A stretch of DNA of 64,000 bases from Crossaster papposus (lineage: Eukaryota > Echinodermata > Asteroidea > Velatida > Solasteridae), in NCBI GenBank assembly GCA_037893245.1, contig JBAIAA010000742.1, positions 62,001 through 126,000 on the forward strand, in the 5' to 3' direction. A program made the translations under genes and the position numbers. The notes beneath the pieces were generated by a model, which saw only the letters and a program-made list of their open reading frames with translations, had not been told where the DNA came from and did not search any database. The stretch's first letter is position 1. Each line of letters begins with the position of its first letter. This document shows, piece by piece, positions 52,329 through 63,428 of this stretch.

Positions 52329-53261
52329 TTTTTATTACAAAACAAGTTGTTTTTAACAAACAAAGTATTTCACATTAAGATATCATTCATTCACGATGAT
52401 CAACGATGATCTTAAATTATTATTGTATGGAGAGTGTGGAGAAATTGCCACTCGTGGGAAAAACAAACCGGACGATACTAATCGGTAACAAAAGCGATAG
52501 ACATCGACTTTGTAATATTCAACTTCTACGCGCGTTCTGGGACATTCGAACAAAAGCGATGACGTCATCAGCCTGTCTGTGTGATCAACAGCTTGCCCTT
52601 TGAGCGATTCAGAGTGCACGTGACATGGTTGCCAAGGCAACAATCTTGACAACAAACACGATGTCTGTCACCCTTAGACACGACTTCGCCTCTTTCTTTC
52701 AAAATCAATCCGTTATCGTGACAACAACAACATGATCACTCTAAACAGTTCACTAAAATTCAAAGGTCGCTCGATCCAAAACAATGATCACTCTAAACAG
52801 TTCAATACAATTCAAAGGTCGCTCGATCTAAAAACTACGGTATCCCAATCTATGCATTAAGGTGAAACATATTATTTATTATAAGGTCCGCACCTTGTTA
52901 AAATATTCCAGTTTTATAGGGTAATGAATTCAATCGATACCGCATCAGGAAAAAAATCACTGCTCACGAAAGCATGCGATATCATAAACGCGACTAAAGG
53001 GACGACTAGCTTCACGTAAACACCGAGCCGAATTCTGGGGAAAATGTCACGTTTCTAAGCCATTTCTTCTCGGGAGTGGCTGATGTGCAGTAGCGGCGTA
53101 ATGGGGGTACATCACGGTCAACGAGGCGGGACGCGTCAGGAAGCGCCATCGGTAATAACCGGGGCACTTCACGGGATGCGCCAATGACGCAACACGCAGA
53201 TACCAAGCGGCGATACCGCACGGCCAGCTTAGCTACGTGGAATTCGTGTGCAAACAACAAC
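52329..53261. other. Unassigned DNA
   Basis: Contains a perfect RFX X-box-like GTTGCCAAGGCAAC (52628-52641) and a direct repeat with GATCACTCTAAACAGTTCA at 52733 and 52784. No gene supported. Confidence 0.4.
52628..52641. promoter_or_regulatory. RFX X-box-like palindrome
   Basis: GTTGCCAAGGCAAC is a perfect inverted repeat that matches the RFX-family X-box (two GTTGCC half-sites with a 2-bp spacer). No adjacent gene is identified, so a role is unproven. Confidence 0.45.
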
Positions 53262-53507
53262 TGGGCCCAATTTCATAGAGCTGCTAAGCAAAAAAAATTG
53301 CTTAGCACAAAAAGTCTTGCTCATTAAAAACAGGTTACCAACCAAAATTATACGTGTTTTTTCATGCTAAGCAAACAAACAGCTGATTATCAATCCAGAA
53401 AAATAAAGATCAGGGAAAATTTTAGTCTGTAACCTTGTTTTTGCCAAGGACAAATTGTCATGCTAAGCAAATTTTTGTGCTTAGCAGCTCTATGAAATTG
53501 GCCCCTG
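53262..53507. mobile_element. Family 2 MITE copy
   Basis: Complete foldback, ends TGGGCCCAATTTCATAGAGC and CTATGAAATTGGCCCC. Confidence 0.85.
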
Positions 53508-53603
53508 ATTAATTGACTGACTGGCTGGCTGTGAAACGTGAATTAGACTTGCAAAAGTCTTCCCTTACTGCCACTTAATAGACTGATCAAATAAGTTAAG
53601 AGG

Positions 53604-53642
53604 GCCTAATATTTCGATCTTAACAAGATCTTCTTCAGAGAC
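53604..53642 (-). ncRNA. Hammerhead-ribozyme-like motif
   Basis: Same core as at 48613-48651, on the minus strand: GTCT, CTGAAGA, A, hairpin GATCTT-GTT-AAGATC, GAAATATT, AGGC. All core positions are intact. Two other arms (47459-47497 minus, 54328-54366 plus) have core changes and are probably inactive. Confidence 0.5.
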
Positions 53643-53900
53643 TAAATGACTGTGTACAAGAAATAAACATATATAGGGCAACATACAGCATGATGCACAT
53701 CATGGATGGCGAAAGAAACACAAAAGAAAAAGCACAGAGTCCAAAGGAACAATCAACAAAAGAAGAAAAAAATAGAAGTTAATCATTTCCTAGTTTAGGA
53801 AAATAGACAGGGGAAACCAGAGGAGTGATAACAAACAAAAACAAAATCCTGGCGAGGAATAAATCTGAAACAGATGACAAATAGAAGAAAAAAATAGAAG

Positions 53901-54197
53901 TTAATCATTTCCTAGTTGGATACGATTCATCCAAACTTTCTCCCGGCTGAGGCGGACTGACTCTTTCCGGTGGCCAAGTGATTCTAGTAGAATCATATCA
54001 GAAATGCAATGGTTAGGCTGGTTAAAGTGGTGACCGACGGGGGTATCCAGTTTCTTGGTGTTGACAGTCGATCTATGGCCGTAGAAACGCTTTTTTAGGG
54101 CATTTTTGGTCTCTCCGACATACTGAACTCCACAAAACATGCAAAAGATGAGATAGACTGGATAGACTGGTTGTCTATCCCACTGAATGGCTGTCAC
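53901..54197 (-). pseudogene. GIY-YIG endonuclease remnant of a Penelope-like element
   Basis: About 98 codons ending at a stop. There is no ATG and the frame stays open upstream, so it is a 5'-truncated piece. VYLIFCMFCGVQYVGETK is the GIY-YIG core (YLI...YVG). The following KKRFYGHRS supplies the catalytic Arg region, then PVGHHFNQPNHCISDM and a late REKVWMNRIQ that supplies the Glu. The CMFC pair upstream of QYVG is typical of Penelope-type proteins. In intact elements this domain follows the reverse transcriptase and cuts target DNA. Here the reverse transcriptase is missing. Confidence 0.85.
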
Positions 54198-54653
54198 TTG
54201 TGAATTAGACTGGTTACCTAAGATACCTGTACATGCTTTTTTCTTTTGTGTTTCTCCCGCCAGCCATGATGTGCATCATGCTGTATGTTGCCCTATATTA
54301 TGTTTGTTTCTTGTATGCAGCCATTATGTCTCTGAAGAAGATCTTGTTAAGATCAAAATATTGAGGCCCTCTTAACTTATTTGATTTGTATATTTCAGGT
54401 CATTCCAGCCAGTAAGCAGTTTGCAGCGGTTTTAGTCTTATTCATTAGATATTTTGTGTTTGTGATTTAATATTCGCAATAACCTCACTAAAGTTCAAAG
54501 GTAAAAGGTTGTCCTGTTACTGCCAAGAGGCTTAACAAGTCAACGTCGCCTGCCCTAGCCGAGGCTTGGGCCCCTTTAGATAATGTTTGCTCGTCTTAAT
54601 TGAGCTCCTATTTCTAAAAGAGTCATGTTAAAAGAAAGGCTATTCTTGGCTTT

Positions 54654-54972
54654 ATGAAAGGACTTGTGACTGGACTTGTGATTGGACTTGTGACTGGACT
54701 TGTAAGTGGACTTGTAAGTGGACTTGTAAGTGGACTTGTGACAGGACTTGTGACTGGACTTGTGACTGGATTTTTGACTGGACTTTTGACTGGACTTTTG
54801 ACTGGACTTTTGACTGGACTTTTGACTGGACTTTTGACTGGACTTGTGACTGGACTTGTGAAAGGACTTGTGAAAGGACTTGTGAAAGGACTTGTGAAGG
54901 GACTTGTGAAGGGACTTGTAAAAGGACTCGTGAAAGAACTTGTGAAAGGACTTGTGAAAGGACTTGTAAAAT
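54654..54972 (+). repeat. 12-bp minisatellite GGACTTGTGACT (about 26 units)
   Basis: Variants TGTGACT, TGTAAGT, TTTGACT and TGTGAAA are arranged in blocks, showing successive local duplications. Being a multiple of three, the array is open in several frames (GLVT-type repeats), without evidence of coding. The unit matches the sub-repeat of the CAGGG-ended element at 18462-18692. Confidence 0.9.
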
Positions 54973-54974
54973 AA

Positions 54975-55800
54975 GTTATTTTGAGTAGTTTTATCGCTTC
55001 GTGTCAATCACGTAGCAATCAATAGAGTGTGCCTATTTCCTTTTACGTGCGACCACCATTCACCTTTTAGTATCTTCCGTTGAAAGATACTTGGAAAGTT
55101 TCCCGCTTTTTTTGTAAATACTGCAAGTAGCGCAAACAATTCTCACAATTTCCCATTCTGTTCAATCTCTTCCAAATTCTGTCCCATCTCTTTGCTTTTT
55201 GAACATCTAAGATGAGGTTCTTTCTCCGAGATGTCATAATCTGGTTTAAACCTCAACCCTTTCTTCGTTTGTGTGTGTTCATCTTTATAAAAAAAAATCT
55301 GGTCTCTCAAAGTTCCACTTTATAAAAAGCCTCTGACTGGGACGAGTCATTTCACCGATCGACGAAGGGATCGAGAATCGGGGGGGGGAAACTGTCCAAT
55401 TCCCTTTGAAAAACATCCCACGTCCCGAGTGGGCTCGGGACAATTAGATCTGATGATGAGTTCTAGCGGACCGGTGGGGGCTTATTGACGCAAACCCTTG
55501 CCCCATCGTGAAGTTATTAACGGCTGGACGTGATCCGAACTTGTCGAAAACGCTCGGGCGCCAATTCCCAGCGCGGCAATTAAGCCCTGCCATATGGCGT
55601 AGTTATCAACAATCGTGCAAACGGATAAAGAATAAAAGATAAAACCTCCCCCACTAGACCCCGATCCGAGCTAGACATGAACATTGGTGTCATTTCGAAA
55701 CTTAAATAGAAGTTTTGATCGCGAGAGATGTAAACATTGTATTTTTGGTTCGTATTTTACTGACGTGTTTTATAAATACTGTACGGTGTCCGATGTTTTT
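54975..55800. other. Unassigned DNA
   Basis: No feature supported. Confidence 0.4.
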
Positions 55801-55802
55801 TT

Positions 55803-55890
55803 CCGAGTACTCGGGTGGAACTCGAACTCAGGGCATGTTGCTTTCTAGTGTTGAGGTCTTACCACTCGACCACCGAGCTAGCCAGGATGC
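55803..55890 (-). repeat. tRNA-like sequence (minus strand)
   Basis: On the minus strand: A-box-like TAGCTCGGTGGTCGAGTGG, long variable part and B-box-like GAGTTCGAGTTCC. The length of about 85 nt and the layout suggest a Leu/Ser-type tRNA ancestor. A SINE head or pseudogene is more likely than a working tRNA. Confidence 0.45.
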
Positions 55891-56410
55891 GAATTATTTC
55901 CCCTAAGCCACATCCAAATGTATGGATTGTTGAGCATTATTATGTGACCTGACACCACAAAATGAGCGGAAAGTCGCACATGGCCAAAACGAGTTATTAA
56001 CCGAAACGTTTATTTTTCAAGTGGAAGGTCGCTTTTGAGTTGTTAACATTTTTACACAAAAAAAACCTTCTTTATCATATTCCAACATTTTATAGCTCCA
56101 ATAAAACTCTAAAGTGTTTTTTGTTGTGGCTGAATTGCACTGATTGATAGTATAGTTGGCACGGTTCACAGACTTTAAACTCTGTTTTCTCAAAACAAGG
56201 GAGCATAACTTCATATATTTCAAAAGAGTATAGCAGCGGCTAGGAATAAGCTACAGCAACACACAATACATCATTTGAAAGCTTAGGACATCTTCTTTCT
56301 AGAAATGTAATAAAGTCAATTTTTTTTGTGCGACTTTCCACCCATTTTGTGGTGCCAGGTGTATACTATATTAATATAGGTATATAATGCAATACATTAT
56401 CGTCTTTGGC
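55891..56410. other. Unassigned DNA
   Basis: No feature supported. Confidence 0.4.
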
Positions 56411-56490
56411 CAAGCAGTTGGATAGCTCAGTCGATACAGTGCATTGCGTAGAGATTAGAGGTTGTGGGTTCAAGCATCGGGTATTCGCAA
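56411..56490 (+). repeat. tRNA-like sequence
   Basis: A-box-like TAGCTCAGTCGATACAG and B-box-like GGGTTCAAGCATC, about 44 bp apart. The anticodon arm is unclear. Probably a tRNA-derived SINE head. Confidence 0.45.
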
Positions 56491-56635
56491 CTACCCTTTT
56501 CATAAGACAACATTTTGTCGTAAATAAATCTCCTCTTTTATGTTATATTAATATACAGCTTTGAATGTTTGAGAGTATAATGTCACCAGATGATACACGT
56601 TTCATAATTATATAAAGCTAAATATTCACTATTTG

Positions 56636-56786
56636 TTTTTTAATAAATACCTAGGAGAGTTGATAGCTTCTGATTGGTCGAGACACGATCACGTGGAGGG
56701 CATTATTTTGTAGTAACGACCCCGGCTTTAAAGAAATTGAGCCAATTCACTGTTTATTACCTAAATAAAGAGGTATTTATTAAAGG
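56636..56786. mobile_element. Small inverted-repeat element
   Basis: TTTAATAAATACCT at the left is inverted at the right (AGGTATTTATTAAA), about 150 bp. CCAAT-box-like GATTGGTC motifs recur here and to 56920. One copy only. Confidence 0.35.
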
Positions 56787-57146
56787 GAATAATTAAAGAT
56801 TGGTCCATTACCATTGGTCATCCCCCAACCCGGTTATTCATCACGCAGTAATGACCGTTATGCCCTAAATACAACATCTAAATAAAGCCTCTTCATTATG
56901 ATTGGTCAGTGCGTGACCAATGGTGTAACCGTTAACGGTGTAATGGTGTAACCGTGTAATTGTAGACAAAGCTGGTATTGGGGAAACACCCATTATTCGC
57001 TAAATGGTTGTATAAACTCTCAACGTCTTCAACTTTTTTTTTAAAAACAAGGATATATAAACGACATTTACGTATAACACCGGATCCTCTATCATACGGA
57101 GCCTTTTCGTTTGCCAGGTCATCCGCGCTTCAATGCTGTCATTTAA

Positions 57147-57528
57147 AGGTTGATACACCATTTGCAGATATCGAAATGTTTTACTACCGAATTATTAAGA
57201 AATATCTCACTTATTTGAAAGAAAAATAAATTATTGTAGGCATCCAGCAAAACGATTGCGCTAGATATCTTATAATTGTTCCGAAAATTTAATTTTATAA
57301 AAATAAATTCACGATCGCCAGACGGAGATTGCGAGAAAAAAAAGAACAACATAAGAACCACTGCCTGACGCCGGTTGAAAACGAACGCCGTTTGTCTTGC
57401 TTTTCTCAGCATCCATGATTGTAAAACTTCGAACAGGCCAGTTAAACGATATTTACTCTATAAAACACAATCCCCTAAATCCACCCAGTCATGATAATTC
57501 AAGCAATTACCAATGGTGTATCCTACCT
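57147..57528 (-). mobile_element. Family 1 MITE copy
   Basis: TTAA at 57143-57146 and 57529-57532, end A left, end B right, complete interior. Confidence 0.88.
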
Positions 57529-57532
57529 TTAA

Positions 57533-58145
57533 AATAAGAGATATCCATTCCCGCCGACGTCTTGTCATAATTGCTTCGAGGTGAAGAGCGCGCGTTCGTG
57601 CTGTGCCTATACCCGATACGCGCGTTTGCCTGTCTGTGCACCGCCCGACGGCTGTTCCAGGGAACATAATACGCCTAAGTTTCACCAGGCGAGAAAATCT
57701 ACCGGATCAAAAACAGATCAGCCGTAACGGCCAAGGGGAAGACAGCGATTTCCAGTCAAAAAAACACACAAACAAAACAGCTTTGCGTATTGGAATGAAA
57801 TAAGAAGTTCTGCCAGTAGTGGTGAAAAGAAGTAGACTAGAATCTAACTCTAGGCCGTAGGGATTTGTCGGCATTTGGGGTAAACAAAAAAGCTAAGAAG
57901 GCGGCAACGTTTCAGACACTAGAAAGGCATGTTCTGCAAATCAAAAAACCACAGAGTATTACTTTCTATGCATTTGGTTAAGTTATTTGCCTAACATTGA
58001 AGTTTACACCATTGTTTGTTAGTTTGGGTAAAGCAATTCACCGTGTATACTAGGAGAGATAATTGTACCAAGGCAGAAATCGGCAGTTTGTATTTTAACC
58101 AATATTGGCCTAAATACCAGTCTATTTATCTCTAAAAAACACCCG
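57533..58145. other. Unassigned DNA
   Basis: No feature supported. Confidence 0.4.
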
Positions 58146-58146
58146 A

Positions 58147-58277
58147 ATGAGAGACTTTTTTGACGATAGCCGGCGCCCCAGCAACCGATCCTTCTCTATT
58201 GTTCTCGTCACTATGGAAACAATAGAAAAGGACCGGTTTGTGGGGCGCCCGATATCTTCTTAAAAGTCTCCCATTAG
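58147..58277. repeat. Long imperfect hairpin
   Basis: GAGACTTTTTTGACGATAGC, CGGCGCCCCAGCAACCG and TCCTTCTCTATTGTT are mirrored by the inverse arm (AACAATAGAAAAGGACCGG, TGGGGCGCCCGATATC, AAAAGTCTC). The arms are about 55 bp with a turn of about 14 bp. Confidence 0.75.
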
Positions 58278-58497
58278 TTTTGCGGTAACCAACATTAGAG
58301 TGCGTTTTAAAGTAGACATCATGTGTCCAACCGATTAGTTGGTCAACATTACCAACATACCTTGGGTTTAGTTGGTAACCAATTTTATTTGTAAATTCAA
58401 CCAATTCGTGGTTATTTGGTTGATGGTTGACTAAATAAATGGATAGTTTTGATTAAAGGACTGTTCAAGATAACAATCTGTAAATAACCAAAGTAAA

Positions 58498-58560
58498 TAA
58501 TGATTCTAGGCATCTAGCAAAATGATTGCGCTAGACATCCTGTAATTGTCCCGGAAAAAT
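58498..58560 (-). mobile_element. Family 1 fragment
   Basis: AAATAATGATTCTAGGCATC and GATTGCGCTAGACATCCTG match the end A half. No termini. Confidence 0.6.
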
Positions 58561-59640
58561 AAAATAATGTTCTATAAAATAATTCGCGATCGGCGTCCGA
58601 AACTCGATCCGAGGCGGGTTCAGGCCGATGGTACCAGAAATCACACCCACGCATTTCTGGTCTTGCTCGCTGCAGACAGACATATCCGGCCTTGCTCGTG
58701 GCGTGTTTATGCGTCATCCGTATTGAATCTGTAGAAAACGTTGCGTTTTTATACGTCCTCCGGCGCGAACTGGTTGAGCATTATCCGCACACTTATAATG
58801 TGGATTCAACACTTTAGTTTCAAGCGCGTAGCTAATATGAGCTAGCTATACAATGAACCCTTTAACCTGTTACTATGGTAGCCATTTGTGCAATGAGTAA
58901 CTAGACGCGCCTCAAACGCCATGATTTCCCCAAGGGCCGAGTTATCGGATATGAGAGCGTTGATTAAAAGACCATTTAGGGCACTAATAATATACTAATA
59001 GTATTACTGTGTCTCGCTCGTCACATATAATGTGTATGTAGAGAGCTTCAACGTAAACAAATCCGGTCAGAGGATGTATGGAAGATACCCAATAAAACCC
59101 GGAGTGCCGGAAGCCATTTCAGGTAAACTGATTTGGCTACCGAGTCAAGCGTGGGGCAGTGTTGAGACAGAGACCGAGACCAAGGCTTCCGAGACTACAT
59201 GTATGTTAAAAAGAACCGGTAATTATTTTCATTGGGCTAGGGGGAGTGAACTGAGTGCAATATTAACAAGTCTGTTGAAATATGGGACTGGGCTATTTAT
59301 TATAAAAACGTGTTGTTTTAAAAGATGGAACATGAAGTGTTCGTTTGGACCGAAGATTCATTATATGGGTGCTTTAATATTTGACAAACCACTCGTAAAA
59401 TAAAAAAAGACGTCAACACCAATTGCAAGAAGAAAGATACTTGGGAAGTTATCCTCACTCATCATAGGGCCAAATTTCCCACAACCAATCGGACATTGGG
59501 AGACATAACAAATAGGCTCTCAAAACTCAAATCTTAATCCAAGAACCACGTTATCCGATGTAAAAAGTCCCGAAACAAAACTGGTGGAGGAAAAGCAGCA
59601 CCTTAGCCAACTGCAGCCCAAGAACAACATAATTGATCTT
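58561..59640. other. Unassigned DNA
   Basis: A 123-codon frame at 59032-59403 has no recognisable domain or splice context, and I do not call it a gene. Confidence 0.4.
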
Positions 59641-59647
59641 TGTTGGG

Positions 59648-60847
59648 ATACTCCAGATACTCCAGATACTCCAGATACTCCAGATACTCCAGATACTCCA
59701 GATACCCCAGATACCCCAGATACCCCCGATACTCCCAGATACCCCAGATACTCCCAGATACCCCAGATACCCCTGATACCCCAGATACCCCAGATACCCC
59801 AGATACCCCAGATACTCCAGATACTCCAGATACTCCAGATACTCCAGATACCCCAGATACCCCAGATACTCCAGATACTCCAGATACTCCAGATACTCCC
59901 AGATACTCCCAGATACTCCAGATACTCCAGATACTCCCAGATACTCTAGATACCCCAGATACCCCAGATACCCCAGATACCCCAGATACTCCAGATACTC
60001 CAGATACTCCAGATACTCCAGATACTCCAGATACTCCAGATACTCCAGATACTCCAGATACTCCAGATACTCCAGATACTCCAGATACTCCAGATACTCC
60101 AGATACCCCAGATACCCCAGATACCCCAGATACCCCAGATACTCCAGATACTCCAGATACTCCAGATACTCCAGATACTCCAGATACTCCAGATACTCCA
60201 GATACTCCAGATACTCCAGATACCCCAGATACTCCAGATACTCCAGATACTCCAGATACTCCAGATACTCCAGATACTCCAGATACTCCAGATACTTCAG
60301 ATACTCCAGATACTCCAGATACCCCAGATACCCCAGATACTCCAGATACTCCAGATACTCCAGATACTCCAGATACCCCAGATACCCCAGATACTCCAGA
60401 TACTCCAGATACCCCAGATACCCCAGATACCCCAGATACTCCAGATACTCCAGATACTCCAGATACTCCAGATACTCCAGATACTCCAGATACTCCAGAT
60501 ACTCCATATACCCCAGATACCCCAGACACTCCAGATACCCCAGATACCCCAGATACTCCAGATACTCCAGATACTCCAGATACTCCAGATACTCCAGATA
60601 CTCCAGATACTCCAGATACTCCAGATACTCCAGATACTCCAGATACTCCAGATACTCCAGATAATCCAGATACTCCAGATACTCCAGATACTCCAGATAC
60701 TCCAGATACTCCAGAATACTCCAGACTGATACTCCAGACTGATACTCCAGATACTCCAGAAACTCCAGATACTCCAGATACTCCAGATACTCCAAATACT
60801 CCAGATACCCCAGATACCCCAGATACTCCAGATACTCCAGATACTCA
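59648..60847 (+). repeat. 9-bp minisatellite GATACTCCA (about 130 units)
   Basis: Units alternate mainly between GATACTCCA and GATACCCCA, in blocks. Occasional extra C bases between 59720 and 59950 shift the phase. The unit has no stop in most frames, so frames of up to 414 residues on both strands (DTP, EYL, GVS repeats) are artefacts. Confidence 0.93.
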
Positions 60848-60863
60848 ATTGGATCACAACTAA

Positions 60864-62134
60864 CAAACCGATACAGACGTCAATATCATCAGGTGTTTTG
60901 ACCGGCTGCAAACAAACATTGACCAGACGAGTATCCGATTCTCCCTCAATTCGACTCTAAAAACAAGAGCAGTGTCAAGCTTTGTTTTCCAAACAACGTT
61001 ACCAGCGTCAATGTTCGTTCCCCGGAAGAGCAGGTGCAAGAGCCACTCCGTGACGTCACTGCGTCAAATAAGACAAAATTGTGAAAATATAATAACAGAG
61101 GTTGAGGAAGGAAACCGGATAGGGCACATTATCACTAGACAGCTGTCGTGGCTTCCTTGACCGTCATTACGGATGAGAGGTTGGGAGCGGAGGCTAGACG
61201 CGAAGAGCAGCTGAAAGGGTAAAATTGTAAACATAATCTAGACGTAACGGACGCGGAAATGTCGTCAAGAATCTAAATTATTCTGATTGCTCTAATATGA
61301 TTAGAGTCGACAAAATGACACGTGCTTCAAGGTTGAATGCGGGCTTGCAAAACCTGCAAGTTTACGCGGTGGACTAGTGAACACGTTGCTCTTCAAATAC
61401 CCTACAGGAAAAAGTCGCAAGAAGTCAAATTCGGTGACCTGGCCGGCCATTTCACAGCATGATTCAAAACATGAACTGTCCCAAAAAACCTACAATCCAT
61501 CTTCTTTGTCAAAGTTCAACCTGCACCACTTTCTCGGTTCCAGTCGTTGAAGATGACTGTTTTACACTTTAAAAGAAGTCAAGGATTCGCAAAACACTAC
61601 CGAGGATTCCTAGAAAACCGGACTACAGGCTTTCAACTTCCCCTTTAACTTCAACATTTCAGTTTGTTTACAGCGAAACAAGGGCTACTCTTCCGTGAAA
61701 ACTCATTAAAAACCGTAATCTCCGGTCCTTGATTTTGTTCCGGTCCGGTCCGGTCCGGTCCGGTCCTTTGAGTTTTGGTAATGCCTTCATCAACACGGGA
61801 GCATCCGGATAAGGTAATTCAATCATACCAAATCTCACTGGAGAGATCCAAATCAAATCCCACACTAGAGAAGCCCTTGTAATATGCTTCTCTCAGAATG
61901 AAGACGACGTCACTGTTTGGAGAGACCGACTCCGTACTCGGTCACTCCACTCGACTCGTCTTGACTGATGTAAGGTGACAGAGAGAAAAAAAGAAAGAGC
62001 GATTTACTCTTTAAGTGAAATAAACCTGAACGCATTATGGTTAAAGGAGGGTGCGCGGCACGTCGTGAATGCGAATAAAGACAAGCGGCAAGGTACTTTT
62101 TACACCTAATTGAGCTTAACAGGGAAAATATGTC
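60864..62134. other. Unassigned DNA
   Basis: A five-fold CGGTC repeat lies at 61739-61767. No gene supported. Confidence 0.4.
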
Positions 62135-62400
62135 ACGAGCCAATGTACGTGGGAGCCTGTCTCCCGGTTTCCCTGGCCTGCGAATGTTTATATTCTCTCT
62201 GGATGAGATGGCAGTCCATTGCAGGTTACTCCCAGCTAATGCCGGTACCCATTTATACTTCTGAGAGGATAGAGGCAAGGGGAGAGGGCCTTAGGGTGAA
62301 GTGGATTGCCCATGGACACAACATATGGCCAGCAGCTGGGATCTTACCCCTGATCCTCTGACCAGGAGTCAGGAACCCTACCACTAGGACACATTCTGCA
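62135..62400 (-). mobile_element. tRNA-derived SINE with conserved body
   Basis: On the minus strand: tRNA-like head GTGTCCTAGTGGTAGGG ... GGGGTAAGATCCC, then CATGGGCAATCCACTTCACC, TATAAATGGGTACCGGC and CTGCAATGGACTGCCATC. This body resembles SINE bodies common in aquatic animal genomes (recognition from memory, not searched). The end near 62135 is approximate. Confidence 0.55.
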
Positions 62401-62525
62401 GGGTGTAAACGGTTCGGTTCCAGACCGTAAAACCTCCTACGGTTCTTTCAAGTTCTAAGAGTTGGAGGAAGTTAACAATATGAATACTATTATATTCTAG
62501 TACAAATTTTGTTCTTTTTTCATCA

Positions 62526-63428
62526 AAGGTTTCCATCCATCAACTGTTCCCATCAAAGGTTGGAATCCAACAGAGGTTACCACATCCATCAACGATCCCT
62601 AACTAACAAAGGTTCCCATTCATAAAAGGTTCCAATCTAACAAAGGTTCCTATTTAGAAAGGTTCCCATCTAACAAAGGTTCCTATGAAAGAAAGGTTCT
62701 CATCCAACAAAGGTTCCCATCCAACAAAGTTTCCCCTACAACAAAGGTTCCCCTATAACAAAGGTTCCCCTACAACAAAGGTTCCCCTCCAACAAAGGTT
62801 CCCCTATAACAAAGGTTCTCCTATAACAAAGGTTGCCATCCAACAAGGGTTCCCCTATAACAAAGGTTCCCCTACAACAAAGGTTCCCCTACAACAAAGG
62901 TTCCCCTATAACAAAGGTTCCCCTACAACAAAGGTTCCGCTCCAACAAAGGTTCCCCTATAACAAAGGTTCCCCTATAACAAAGGTTGCCATCCAACAAA
63001 GGTTCCCATCCAACAATGGTTCCCATTCAACAAAGGTTCCCATCCAACAATGGTTCCCATCCAACAATGGTTCCCATTCAACAAAGGTTCCTCTTTATAA
63101 AAGGTTACCCCCCCCCCCCCCCCTCCCCCCGTTAAATAGTCCCATTTAACAAAGGTTCCCATCCATCAAAAGTTCCCACGCATCAAAGGTTCCCATCCAA
63201 CAAAGGTTCCCATCCCACAAAGATTCCCATCCAACAAAGGTTCCTATTCAACAAAGATTCTCATCCAACAAAGGTTTCCATTCATTAAAGGTTACAATCT
63301 ATCAAAGGTTACCATCCCTCAAATGTTCCTATCCAGCAAAGGTTCCCATCCAGCAAAGGTTCCCATCCAGCAAAGGTTCCCATCCAACCAAGGTTCTCAT
63401 TCAACAAAGGTTCCAACTCATCAAAGAG
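62526..63428 (+). repeat. 17-bp minisatellite GGTTCCCATCCAACAAA (about 53 units)
   Basis: Two main unit types, GGTTCCC.ATCCAACAAA and GGTTCCCCTATAACAAA, cluster in blocks. A poly(C) run interrupts at 63108-63130. With a 17-bp unit the frame cycles every 51 bp. The 154-residue frame is an artefact. Confidence 0.92.

Larger units (their letters stand above)
53580..54440 (-). mobile_element. Penelope-like retroelement fragment with inverted terminal arms
   Basis: Reading on the minus strand: GIY-YIG coding remnant (54197-53901), about 250 bp of 3' sequence, then a terminal arm with a hammerhead-like motif (53604-53642). On the other side an inverted arm lies in the plus direction (54260-54440). 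The reverse transcriptase part is absent. A 5'-truncated copy joined to an inverted terminal repeat is a common form for this retroelement class (family knowledge). Confidence 0.75.

Noticed and set aside
54576..55007. GLVT/KSFHKS repeat frames
   Set aside because: Translations of the 12-bp array on opposite strands.
59032..59403. 123-residue candidate gene
   Set aside because: No domain, no splice or poly(A) context and no repeat of the frame elsewhere. Length is within chance for this much DNA.
59551..60911. Frames of up to 414 residues with DTP, EYL, GVS or SIW repeats
   Set aside because: All come from a 9-bp minisatellite that is open on both strands in several frames. No start context or splice signals.
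62685..63149. Frame with TTKVPLQQRFPYNKGS repeats
   Set aside because: 17-bp minisatellite read through its 51-bp super-period. No coding evidence.
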